From positions 1 to 33,538 of the forward strand of contig NZ_JALKFX010000099.1 in assembly GCF_023243045.1 (NCBI RefSeq): 33,538 nucleotides of DNA, written 5' to 3'. Within the stretch, counting starts at the first letter, position 1, and each line of letters opens with the position of its first letter. This stretch comes from Frankia sp. AgB32 (GTDB lineage: Bacteria; Actinomycetota; Actinomycetes; Frankiales; Frankiaceae). Position numbers and translations under genes: made by a program. This document shows, in pieces, positions 16,323 through 23,834 of this stretch. The notes beneath the pieces are model-generated. The model was not told the DNA's origin and made no database searches. It saw nothing but the letters and a program-made list of their open reading frames with translations.

Positions 16323-16340
16323 CCGGGCCTGGGGGCCCGG
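16323..16340 (-). terminator. Stem-loop 36 bases downstream of the fabF stop
   Basis: Perfect 7-base arms CCGGGCC and GGCCCGG (16323-16329, 16334-16340) enclose a 4-base loop. Its position right after fabF suits a terminator or transcript-stabilising 3' structure. Confidence 0.45.
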
Positions 16341-16376
16341 AGGCCGTGCCGGGGGACCGAGCTGCCCGGCACGGGA

Positions 16377-17603
16377 TCAGACCGTGAAGGCCAGACAGAC
16401 GTCGTGGCCGCCGAACCCGAACGAGTTCGACAGGGCAGCGCCCGAGCCGATCTTCCGATTGTCGATGCTCACCACGTCGAGCGCGATCTCGTCGTCGAGC
16501 GCGTCGAGGTTGCGAGTCGCCGGGACGATGCGCTCGCGCAGCGCCAGGATGCTGGCAACCGCCTCAAGCGCGCCGGCCGCACCGAGCAGGTGACCGGTCA
16601 TCGACTTCGTCGCCGTCACGGCGACGGAGTCGACGTGGTCGCCGATCGCGGTGCGCAGCGCCAGCGCTTCGGCCAGGTCGCCGCTCGGCGTCGAGGTGGC
16701 GTGCGCGTTGATGTGGATGACGTCGGTCGGCGCCAGCTCCGCGGAGCGCAGCGCGGCGCGCACTGCCCGCGCGGCGCCGGCGCCGGTGGGGTCGGGGGCC
16801 GCGATGTGGTAGGCATCCGAGCTGATCCCGGCGCCGGCCAGCACACCGTGGACCCGCGCGCCCCGGGCGGCGGCGTGCTCGGCCGCCTCCAGGACCAGGA
16901 TCGCCGCACCCTCACCGAGCACGAAGCCGTCCCGGGCCTTGTCGAACGGCCGGGATGCTGTCTGCGGCGTCTCGTTGCGGCGGGACAGCGCCTGCATCTG
17001 GGCGAAACCCGCTATCGGCAGCGCCGCGATCGCGGCCTCGGTGCCGCCGGCGATGACGACGTCGGCCCGGCCGGCCCGGATGATGTCCAGGCCGAGAGCA
17101 ATCGCCTCCGAACCGGACGCGCAGGCGCTGACCGGCGCGTGCACGCCGGCCTTCGCGCCGAACGCCAGGCCCACGGTGCTGGCCGGCCCGTTCGGCATCA
17201 GCATGGGCACCACGTGCGGCGACACCCGCCGCGGCCCCTTCTCCCGCAGCACGTCGTGCTGGGAGAGAAGGGTGGTGACCCCGCCGATACCCGAGGCCAC
17301 GCAGGCCGCGAGACGCTCCTGGTCGACCTCGGGCGAGCCGGCGTCGGCCCATGCCTCCCGCGCGGCGACCAGAGCCATCTGCTGGCTTCGGTCGAGGGTC
17401 CGGGCCTCCACCCGGCCCAGCGGCGGCTCCACCGCGAGCGGCGCGGCGATGTGGACCGGAAGTACCTGGATCCAGTCCTCGGTGATCCGCCGGACGCCGG
17501 AGCGGCCAGCGAGCAGCCCCTCCCACGTGGAGGCGACATCGCCACCGAGGGGAGTGATTGCCCCGAGGCCGGTGACGACGACCTGCCTAGGGGTCGTGGT
17601 CAC
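16377..17603 (-). CDS. fabF: Beta-ketoacyl-ACP synthase II
   Basis: FabF elongates acyl-ACP with malonyl-ACP in type II fatty acid synthesis. The 408-residue protein begins RQVVVTGLGAITPLGGD. It has the catalytic triad: Cys161 in VSACASGSEAI, His301 in NAHATSTPSGD and His338 in KSMTGHLLGAAGALEA. The C-terminal NSFGFGGHDVCLAF glycine loop is intact. The GTG start overlaps the acpP stop by four bases (GTGA), giving tight coupling. The intact triad rules out a chain-length factor. A stem-loop follows 36 bases after the stop. Confidence 0.95.
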   Translation of the reverse strand: MTTTPRQVVVTGLGAITPLGGDVASTWEGLLAGRSGVRRITEDWIQVLPVHIAAPLAVEPPLGRVEARTLDRSQQMALVAAREAWADAGSPEVDQERLAACVASGIGGVTTLLSQHDVLREKGPRRVSPHVVPMLMPNGPASTVGLAFGAKAGVHAPVSACASGSEAIALGLDIIRAGRADVVIAGGTEAAIAALPIAGFAQMQALSRRNETPQTASRPFDKARDGFVLGEGAAILVLEAAEHAAARGARVHGVLAGAGISSDAYHIAAPDPTGAGAARAVRAALRSAELAPTDVIHINAHATSTPSGDLAEALALRTAIGDHVDSVAVTATKSMTGHLLGAAGALEAVASILALRERIVPATRNLDALDDEIALDVVSIDNRKIGSGAALSNSFGFGGHDVCLAFTV

Positions 17604-17845
17604 GCGGCCACACCCGCCCGCTGGATGTACGACACCGCGTCGCCGACGGTCTTGAGCGACTTCACGTCGTCGTCCGGAATCTTGACGGTGAACTTCTCCT
17701 CGGCCGCCACCACGACCTCGACCATGGACAGCGAGTCCACGTCCAGGTCGTCGATGAAGGTCTTGTCCGGGGTGACGTCCGCGGGGTCGACACCGGCGAC
17801 CTCTTCGAGAATGACGGCGAGACCGGCAAGGATGTCCTGGGACAT
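17600..17845 (-). CDS. acpP: Acyl carrier protein
   Basis: The 81-residue acidic protein carries growing acyl chains on 4'-phosphopantetheine. The attachment site is Ser38 in DLDVDSLSMVEV. The DDLDVDSLSMVEVVVAAEEKFTVKIPDDD core is typical of FAS II carriers. ATG 17845 has a strong ribosome site (AGGAGGT). The 175-base gap after fabH contains a small hairpin. The stop overlaps the fabF start. Cluster context identifies it as the housekeeping carrier rather than a polyketide one. Confidence 0.95.
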   Translation of the reverse strand: MSQDILAGLAVILEEVAGVDPADVTPDKTFIDDLDVDSLSMVEVVVAAEEKFTVKIPDDDVKSLKTVGDAVSYIQRAGVAA

Positions 17846-17882
17846 TGCGCTACCTCCTGTGAGAGCTGGACTGGTGGGCGCT

Positions 17883-17900
17883 GGCGATCAGACGATCGCC
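17883..17900 (-). other. Stem-loop in the acpP leader
   Basis: GGCGATC and GATCGCC (17883-17889, 17894-17900) form perfect 7-base arms around AGAC. The structure lies 38-55 bases upstream of the acpP start, within the fabH-acpP gap. It could be part of an internal transcript end or a processing site that raises acpP expression. The role is unproven. Confidence 0.35.
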
Positions 17901-18020
17901 GCGGGCACCCGCCAGGATGTCGCTGGTACCTGGGTCAGGGGAGTGGCGGCCGCGGCCGTCGGCTGGCGACGGCACGCGGGACACCGTGTCACGACGTCAT
18001 GGTGGTCGGGCACGGCATGG

Positions 18021-18962
18021 TCAGGGGCATCGCACGACCTGCCCGCAGAAGGTCAGTCCGGCGCCGAAGCCGAACAGCAGAACGGGGTCTCCCCGGCGGA
18101 TCTCACCGGTTTCGAGCAGGCGGGCAAATCCCAGCGGGATACTCGCGGCAGAGGTGTTGCCCGAGTCGACCACGTCGCGGGCGACGACGGCGTTCGTGGC
18201 GCCGATTCCCGTCGCGAGTGCCTCGACGATCCGCAGGTTGGCCTGGTGCGGCACAATACCCGCGAGCTCTTCCGGTGCCACGCCGGCGCGTTCACAGATC
18301 TGCCGCACGGTCGGGACCAGCGAGATCGCCCACCGGAAGACCGCCTGGCCTTCCATGCGGAACATGTTGTCGTCGCCGCCGGGAACGCGGATGACGTCCG
18401 GCCGCGAGCCGTCGTGGCCCCACACCGCCGGCCCGATCTCGTCGGTCTCGGCCGGGCCGACCACGGTTGCGCCCGCCCCGTCCGCGAGCAGGATGCAGGT
18501 GGAGCGATCGTCCCAGTCGGTGTAGTCCGACAGACGCTCGGTGGCGACGACGAGCACGTGCCGCGCACCGCCCGCGCGGACCATGTCCGCGGCGGCGGAC
18601 ACACCGTAACTGAAGCCGGCGCAGCCGCCGTTGATGTCGAACGCGCCGGCGCGGCCGGCGCCCACCCGGTGGGCGATCTGCGGACCGGTGCCGGGAATCT
18701 GCGACGGCGCGGTGCACGTCGCACCGATGACCAGATCGATGGCGTCCGGGGTCAGACCGGCGGCGGCGAGTGCCTTCTCCGCGGCCGCGGCCCCCATGGC
18801 GACCGTGGTCTCCTCGTCGTCGGCGATCCGCCGGGTCGCGATGCCGGTGCGAGACCGGATCCACTCATCCGAGGTGTCCACCCGCTGGGCGAGTTCGTCG
18901 TTGGTGACGACCCGGGCCGGGCGGTACACGCCAAGGCCGAGCAGCCGGGCTCCGCCAGTCAC
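18021..18962 (-). CDS. fabH: Beta-ketoacyl-ACP synthase III
   Basis: FabH starts fatty acid synthesis by condensing a short acyl-CoA with malonyl-ACP; its primer choice sets straight or branched chains. The 313-residue protein has all three catalytic residues: Cys114 in INGGCAGFSYG, His239 in VPHQANLRI and Asn269 in DSGNTSAASIP. TGIATRRIADDEETT near the N-terminus and the C-terminal GFGAGLTFCGQVVRC loop are also typical. GTG 18962 overlaps the fabD stop by four bases (GTGA). A 175-base gap separates it from acpP. Confidence 0.95.
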   Translation of the reverse strand: MTGGARLLGLGVYRPARVVTNDELAQRVDTSDEWIRSRTGIATRRIADDEETTVAMGAAAAEKALAAAGLTPDAIDLVIGATCTAPSQIPGTGPQIAHRVGAGRAGAFDINGGCAGFSYGVSAAADMVRAGGARHVLVVATERLSDYTDWDDRSTCILLADGAGATVVGPAETDEIGPAVWGHDGSRPDVIRVPGGDDNMFRMEGQAVFRWAISLVPTVRQICERAGVAPEELAGIVPHQANLRIVEALATGIGATNAVVARDVVDSGNTSAASIPLGFARLLETGEIRRGDPVLLFGFGAGLTFCGQVVRCP

Positions 18963-19972
18963 GCCTGCACCCCCGCGAGCAGCTCGTCGTCCGCGGGCTG
19001 CCGTGGAGCTGGGTTGGCTGGTGGGAAGCGCAGGTACTGCTCGCCGACGTGCTCGGCGACAAGCTCGCGCGCGGCCGGCAGGTCATCCGGGCTCTTGACC
19101 GCCAGGATCCGCACGCCGGGCAGTTCGCGCCGGGCGATCCCCGCGAGGGTGCCGGCCGGCGGAAGCTCGATGACCGCGCTCACCCCGAGCTCGCGCAGCG
19201 TCGCCAGGCACAGGTCCCACCGCACCGGCGCGGCGACCTGGGCGACCAGCCGCGAGACGAGCTCGGACGGCTCGGTGATCTGCGTCCCGTCGGCGTTGGA
19301 GAGCGTGGTGACCAGCGGCGCGGCCGGCCGGATGCCACCCGCCACGGCGGCGAGAGCGTCGCGGGCGGGAGCCATGTGGTGGGTGTGGAAGGCGCCGGCG
19401 ACCGACAGCGGGCGCAGCCGGACTCCTGTGGGCGGCTCCGCTGCCAGCCGGGCGAGGTCCGCGGCTGTGCCGGCGGCGACGATCTGGCCGGCGCCGTTGC
19501 GGTTCGCGGCGGTCAGGCCCAGCTCGTCCAGCTGGGCGGTGACGGTCTCCGGGTCCCCGCCGAGCAGGGCCGTCATGCCGGTCTGCGCCCGGGCGGACGC
19601 TTCGGCCATCGCGCGGCCCCGCAGCGCCACGAGGACCAGGGCCTCCTCCGCGGACAGGGCGCCCGTGAGCGCGGCGGCGGTGATCTCGCCGACGCTGTGG
19701 CCGGCGAGGACGAGAGACCCCGTGCCGACAGGCGCGGTGATCGTCAGCCCGAGCTGCTCGGCGGCGAGCAGTCCGCTGGCGACGATCAGCGGCTGGGCGA
19801 TTGCGGTGTCGCGAATCGTCTCGGCGGGTGCCTCGCAGCCCACCTCCAGCAGATCGATGCCGGCCGCGGCCGACCACCAGCGCAGCCTGTCCTCTGCCCC
19901 GGGCAGGCCGCTCCACGCGGAGAGCTGTCCGGGGGTCTGCGCACCCTGTCCGGGCGCGAGGATCGCAAGCAC
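18959..19972 (-). CDS. fabD: Malonyl-CoA:ACP transacylase
   Basis: FabD loads malonyl groups from CoA onto ACP. The 337-residue protein begins VLAILAPGQGAQTPG and has the nucleophile Ser93 in LAGHSVGE. It also has NRNGAGQIVAAG and FHTHHMAPARDAL, whose first His (196) is catalytic. The start used is GTG at 19972, where family similarity begins; the upstream open frame to 20155 is unrelated sequence. The ribosome site is weak (TTAGGTAG). It is the first gene of fabD-fabH-acpP-fabF. The 216-base upstream gap separates it from fasR and contains a perfect palindrome. The C-terminal 40 residues after about 295 look less conserved. Confidence 0.93.
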   Translation of the reverse strand: MLAILAPGQGAQTPGQLSAWSGLPGAEDRLRWWSAAAGIDLLEVGCEAPAETIRDTAIAQPLIVASGLLAAEQLGLTITAPVGTGSLVLAGHSVGEITAAALTGALSAEEALVLVALRGRAMAEASARAQTGMTALLGGDPETVTAQLDELGLTAANRNGAGQIVAAGTAADLARLAAEPPTGVRLRPLSVAGAFHTHHMAPARDALAAVAGGIRPAAPLVTTLSNADGTQITEPSELVSRLVAQVAAPVRWDLCLATLRELGVSAVIELPPAGTLAGIARRELPGVRILAVKSPDDLPAARELVAEHVGEQYLRFPPANPAPRQPADDELLAGVQA

Positions 19973-20040
19973 GTCTCTACCTAACCCTTCGAGGGGAGTC
20001 CTTGTCGCTGGCGGCCACTCACCGATGTGCCGACCGGGTG

Positions 20041-20057
20041 TTGTAGGTGCCCTACAA
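20041..20057. promoter_or_regulatory. Perfect palindrome upstream of fabD, candidate FasR operator
   Basis: TTGTAGGTGCCCTACAA has perfect 7-base arms around three bases. It lies 69-85 bases upstream of the fabD start codon, between fasR and fabD. In Streptomyces FasR activates the fabD promoter, so this is the natural candidate site. No convincing -10/-35 pair was placed next to it. Confidence 0.5.
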
Positions 20058-20188
20058 ATCGAGCTGACCCTGCCGGAGGTTCGTTCCCGCTGTGCGTATC
20101 GGCCGGGTTTCGGGCGACAGGCCAGTGAGGTGGCTAGATGTGACGGGCCTCGCACGTGTGCGGGCCGGTGCCGCGACAGAAAAGTTGA

Positions 20189-22042
20189 TCATGGTTTCCC
20201 TGTAGATAACGTACCGTCGAGCCGGCCCAGGACGAGGGCGACGTGCAGGATGAAGCGCTCGCGGTGATCGACGGGATCGAGCCCGCAGACCTCGGCGGCC
20301 TTCCGGAGTCGGTACCGCACCGTGTTCGTGTGAAGGTAGAGCGCCCGGGCCGTGGCTTCCAGGGAGGAACCGAAATCCAGGTAGGCGCCCGCGGTCTCCA
20401 GCAGCGGGGTGCCGGCGTCGCGCAGCGGGAGATAGACCTCCTCGATGAGCGCGCGCCGGGCGTCGGCATCCCCGGCGAGGGCCAGCTCCGGCAGCAGCGC
20501 GCGGGCCAGCACCGGCCGAGGCGCCGCTGGCCAGGCGGCCACGACGTCGGTCGCGGCCAGGGCGATCCGGGCAGCCCGCGGTGCCTTGGTGAGGTCGTTG
20601 ACCACCGGCCCGACGACCACCGGGCCTGGCCCGCACGCGGCCATCAGGGCCCGGGCCGCGTCGAGCTCGGTGTGCACCATGTTCGTCAGCCCGCGCCGGC
20701 GAGCCGCGCTGGGCGGCGGGTCGTCGCCGCCCGCGCCAGCACCGCCCGGCCCGGCGCCGCTGCCGGCGGAGCCTTTGGCGGCGCCGGTCGGGCGGGTCGC
20801 GGTGGCCGACCGCGGGCTGGCCTCGGCGCCGGCCAGGCCCGGGTCCGGCCCACCGGCCGGGGCGTCCTCCGGGCGGCCGATGCCGTCTCCCGCGGTCGCG
20901 AACCGCCCGCCGACGACCATCACCAGCCGCTCGTGATGCACCCCGGCGAGCACCTCGAGGCCGGCCAACCGGGCCAGCCGGTGCGCCTCGTCGACGACGA
21001 CCTCCGGCGCGTCGCGGCCGGCGCGACCGACGATGACGGTGACGGCCGGCGGGTTGCGCCAGCCCACCGCGGCGGCCCGGGACGGCAGTGCGCGGTCCAC
21101 CTCGCCGCGGACCACATGGTCGACGACCAGCGCCTCCAGCCGGGCGTCCCAGGCACCGCGCTCCTCGGCCGCCCGGGCGTAGACGACCGCGCCGGCGAAC
21201 GCGATGTCGCGGGAGTAGCGCAGCACGTCGGCGAGCAACAGCTGTTCCTGGCCAGGGCCGGCGAGGTTCGGCACCTCGGCCTCGATCGCCTCCACCGCGA
21301 CCCGGACGAGGTCGACCAGCCGGCGGAACGTCACCGCCCGCACGAGTTCGCGCGGCGCGACCCGGAAGACATCCTCGGACAGTTCCCGGGCGTGTTCCGG
21401 CCGCCGGCACCACTCGACGAACGAGGAGATGCCCGCCTGCACCACGAGTTGGATCCCGGCCCGGTGGCTCGCGGACATCGCGGGGAACCAGGGAAGGACC
21501 TGACCCATCCGGGCCGCGGCCCGGGACGCGAGCATCCCGCTCGACAGTTCGACCTGCCGGACCGTCTCCGCACTGGTGCCCCTCGACAGGACGGGCACGT
21601 CCGCGGAGGCATCCGCCGCGGTCGTGGCCGGGCGTGCCGAGCGCAGCTCGTCCAACCGCTGGATGCGCTGGTCGGGGAAGTCGTCCAGGGCGGGAAGCTC
21701 GCCTGGCGCCGCGGTGCCGAGGGGAGGAGTACGCACCCCCGCGCGTGGCGCCCGTGCGCGGGACGGGCGCCGCCGCGCCGTTGTCTCGTCCTGGGCTGTC
21801 GTCTCGTCCTGGGCTGTCGTCTCGTCCTGGGCCGTTGTCTCGTCCTTCGTCGTCGTCTTGCCGCGCTTCGTCGTCCCGCCCTGTGCCGTGGCGTCGGGCG
21901 GCGCAGCCGAACGCGGGACGGTGCCGGCGCGCCGCGTGGACGGCCAGGATCCGGTCGCCGGCGCGGGTGTAGGGGAGGGCTCGCCATCCGGGTTGGCCCG
22001 GTCCGGCGGATCCGAGGTATCACCTGCCACGCCCGCCAGCAT
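20189..22042 (-). CDS. fasR: PucR/CdaR-type transcriptional regulator of fatty acid synthesis (FasR-like)
   Basis: It is a probable activator of the fabD-fabH-acpP-fabF operon, by position and by analogy with FasR of Streptomyces. The C-terminus carries a PucR-family helix-turn-helix (LEATARALYLHTNTVRYRLRKAAEVCGLDP). The N-terminal 130 residues are low-complexity and include four TTAQDE-type repeats encoded by 18-bp units. The central region (from about 160) has the helical SSFVEWCRRPEHARELSEDVFRVAPRELVRAVTFRRLVDLVRV segment. A GGDEF-like/CdaR middle part is interrupted by a Gly/Pro/Ala-rich insert of about 60 residues. At 617 residues it is longer than most relatives because of these additions. 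ATG 22042 has a poor ribosome site, and an in-frame GTG four codons later is possible. The gene diverges from the S4-protein gene. Confidence 0.85.
   Translation of the reverse strand: MLAGVAGDTSDPPDRANPDGEPSPTPAPATGSWPSTRRAGTVPRSAAPPDATAQGGTTKRGKTTTKDETTAQDETTAQDETTAQDETTARRRPSRARAPRAGVRTPPLGTAAPGELPALDDFPDQRIQRLDELRSARPATTAADASADVPVLSRGTSAETVRQVELSSGMLASRAAARMGQVLPWFPAMSASHRAGIQLVVQAGISSFVEWCRRPEHARELSEDVFRVAPRELVRAVTFRRLVDLVRVAVEAIEAEVPNLAGPGQEQLLLADVLRYSRDIAFAGAVVYARAAEERGAWDARLEALVVDHVVRGEVDRALPSRAAAVGWRNPPAVTVIVGRAGRDAPEVVVDEAHRLARLAGLEVLAGVHHERLVMVVGGRFATAGDGIGRPEDAPAGGPDPGLAGAEASPRSATATRPTGAAKGSAGSGAGPGGAGAGGDDPPPSAARRRGLTNMVHTELDAARALMAACGPGPVVVGPVVNDLTKAPRAARIALAATDVVAAWPAAPRPVLARALLPELALAGDADARRALIEEVYLPLRDAGTPLLETAGAYLDFGSSLEATARALYLHTNTVRYRLRKAAEVCGLDPVDHRERFILHVALVLGRLDGTLSTGKP
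21783..21836. repeat. 18-bp tandem repeat inside fasR
   Basis: Two perfect copies of GTCTCGTCCTGGGCTGTC (21783-21800, 21801-21818), a third with two changes (21819-21836) and a degenerate fourth. They encode the TTAQDE repeats of the N-terminal tail. Copy-number change keeps the frame. Confidence 0.9.
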
Positions 22043-22139
22043 GCCTCAGCGCCGCGCCGGGCAGGGGGATTGCCGACACCGGGGAGGCGATCGGTGGGCC
22101 ACCGGCCACCCGACGTCGGCGACCCGGGATGCTGGGGGT

Positions 22140-22346
22140 ATGCGTGAGGTGAGCATTCAGGGTGACGGGATACGGCTGGGGCAGTTCCTCAAGCTCGCTG
22201 ATGTCGTCGGTGTCGGCTCGGACGTCAAGGGTCTGCTGACCGGTGGTCTGGTGCGGGTCAACGGTGAGGTCGAGAGTCGTCGGGGACGCCAGCTCGCCCC
22301 CGGCGACGAGGTCCAGGTGGCGGGGGAGCAGCTGCGGGTCTCCTGA
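22140..22346 (+). CDS. Small S4-domain RNA-binding protein
   Basis: The 68-residue protein is essentially one S4 domain: IRLGQFLKLADVVGVGSDVKGLLTGGLVRVNGEVESRRGRQLAPGDEVQV. The VRVNGEVESRRGRQLAPGD segment is the conserved S4 RNA-binding loop. Proteins of this YbcJ/YaaA-like type bind structured RNA, probably ribosomal or tRNA; no specific job is known. ATG 22140 follows a G-rich stretch (CTGGGGG). It diverges from fasR (97-base gap), so the two share a control region. Confidence 0.85.
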   Translation: MREVSIQGDGIRLGQFLKLADVVGVGSDVKGLLTGGLVRVNGEVESRRGRQLAPGDEVQVAGEQLRVS

Positions 22347-22392
22347 CCGTCGGCGTGCCCGTCCCGAAGTAGCGGGTGGGCGGGGGCAGGCG

Positions 22393-22917
22393 TCAGAGCT
22401 GGTCGGCGAAGGCCGCTGCCCAGGTGTTCACCCGGCTGACGTAGGTCCGGGTCTCGTCGATGTCGGGTACGCCGCCGGCCGCACGCACCGCGTCCGGGCC
22501 GGCGTTGTACGCCGCGAGGACGAGCGAGACGCGGTCGCCGGGCAGGTGCTCCACCAGCCGCGCCAGTGTCGACTCGTAGCGGGCGGCGGACGGGATGGCG
22601 TCGCGTGGATCCATCGGGTCGGCCCGGCCGTCGTGGTTGCCGTCGATGCCGAAGTCAGCCCAGGTGGACGGGAGGAACTGCATCATGCCGCGGGCGCCGG
22701 CGCGCGACACCGCCTGCGCGTCGAACTTGCTCTCCACCCGTGCCTGGGCGGCGAGCTGGGCGGCGGTGAGCAGGCCGTAGGTGGCTGCGGCCGCCTGGAA
22801 CACGGGTATCAGGTCGTCGGGGACATGGTGGGTCTCCCGCCGCAGGCCGCAGCCGGCTACCAGCGCGACGACTGCCAACGCGGCCATGACGGCCCGTGCG
22901 GACACCCGACTGATCAT
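22393..22917 (-). CDS. Lytic transglycosylase-like lipoprotein
   Basis: This is a predicted membrane-anchored muramidase that cleaves peptidoglycan glycan strands. The signal peptide ends in lipobox LVAGC (Cys23). The SLT domain starts near residue 45 and holds catalytic Glu62 in ARVESKF. It continues with SRAGARGMMQFLPSTWADFG (the G-hMQ-PsTW block) and ends with LVLAAYNAGPDAV. NHDGRADPMDPRDAI matches the loop found in MltB/SCO-type actinobacterial members. ATG 22917 is preceded by GGAGAGGA. A short gap separates it from the phosphatase gene on the same strand. Confidence 0.88.
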   Translation of the reverse strand: MISRVSARAVMAALAVVALVAGCGLRRETHHVPDDLIPVFQAAAATYGLLTAAQLAAQARVESKFDAQAVSRAGARGMMQFLPSTWADFGIDGNHDGRADPMDPRDAIPSAARYESTLARLVEHLPGDRVSLVLAAYNAGPDAVRAAGGVPDIDETRTYVSRVNTWAAAFADQL

Positions 22918-22991
22918 CTACGTCCTCTCCGTGCCGGGCCCGTCGTGGCGCGGACCTGCCCGGCTCGCCGGCCGGCGCGGCCCGCCGGCCG

Positions 22992-23747
22992 CTAGCCGAC
23001 CAGCCGCTGGCGCAGCGCCTGCAACTCCGGGTCGGTGACCCCGGCCTGGCGGGCCCAGGCCGCCGACCCGCCCCACGCGGCGTCCACGCCGTCGAGGAAC
23101 CCGCGCATGACCTCGGGCCGGCAGACCAGTTCGTCGGCGGAGGCGGAGACCACTACCCGGCGGTACGACGGGCGGTCGGCGAGCCGTGCGTAGACGCGCG
23201 CGATCCGCTCGTTGGTCTGCGCGTAGTCGTCGATGATCGCGCTCTGCTCGACGCCGGCGATGTCGAGCACCAGGGCGGCGAGGACGCCGGTCCGGTCCTT
23301 CCCGGCGGCGCAGTGGAACAGGGCCGGTCCCGCGGCCGGACTGGCCAGCACCCGCAACGCCTGGGCCACGGCGTCCCCGGCGGAGCGCAGATAGTTCAGG
23401 TAGTGCTCGATGCGGTCGACGGAGTCGAGGTCCTTCACGATCGCGGGATAGCGCGGATCGTCGGGCATCACCCACTCGCCGGGCAGGAACGACAGGTGGT
23501 GGTAGTCGATGGGCTCGTCGGCGAGTGGGCCGCGCCCCTCGCGCAACGCCTCCTCCCTGGCCCGCAGGTCGATGATTGTCCGTAGCCCGAAGGTGTCCCG
23601 CAGAAGAGTGACGTCGTCGGCGGAGGCGGTCTGCACCGAGTCGGCCCGCAGCAGCGCACCGTAGCGCGTGAGCGAACCGTCGGCCGTCGGCAGACCACCG
23701 AGATCACGAACGTTGTCGCAGCCTGTGAGGTTAAACCAGCGATCCAC
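22992..23747 (-). CDS. Tyrosine/dual-specificity protein phosphatase (MptpB-like)
   Basis: The 251-residue protein has the CX5R phosphatase loop HCAAGKDRTGV with nucleophile Cys146 and Arg152. The N-terminus LTGCDNVRDLGGLPTADG and the LRTIIDLRAREE segment are typical of the MptpB/tyrosine phosphatase family. The Lys and Asp inside the loop (AGKDRTG) mark the MptpB branch, which can also act on phosphoinositides. No signal peptide is seen. GTG 23747 has AGGA eight bases upstream. It lies upstream of the transglycosylase on the same strand and about 4 kb from the Wzc-like tyrosine kinase. It could reverse that kinase's autophosphorylation (inference). Confidence 0.87.
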   Translation of the reverse strand: MDRWFNLTGCDNVRDLGGLPTADGSLTRYGALLRADSVQTASADDVTLLRDTFGLRTIIDLRAREEALREGRGPLADEPIDYHHLSFLPGEWVMPDDPRYPAIVKDLDSVDRIEHYLNYLRSAGDAVAQALRVLASPAAGPALFHCAAGKDRTGVLAALVLDIAGVEQSAIIDDYAQTNERIARVYARLADRPSYRRVVVSASADELVCRPEVMRGFLDGVDAAWGGSAAWARQAGVTDPELQALRQRLVG

Positions 23748-23834
23748 ATGCTGATCCTAGGGTGACCGGCACCATTTGTACGGGCCAAAGCTGGCGATTT
23801 CAATGATGGAACGCCGCTTTCCGATTGCTGCCGA

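Noticed and set aside
19973-20155. Longer fabD N-terminus beginning at 20155
   Set aside because: The added 61 codons read through the palindromic control region and show no family similarity.
14634-20267. 1877-codon open frame antisense to the fatty-acid cluster
   Set aside because: It runs opposite accD, fabF, acpP, fabH and fabD, all with intact catalytic motifs. It is Arg/Gly/Asp-rich without any domain, a normal consequence of very high GC.
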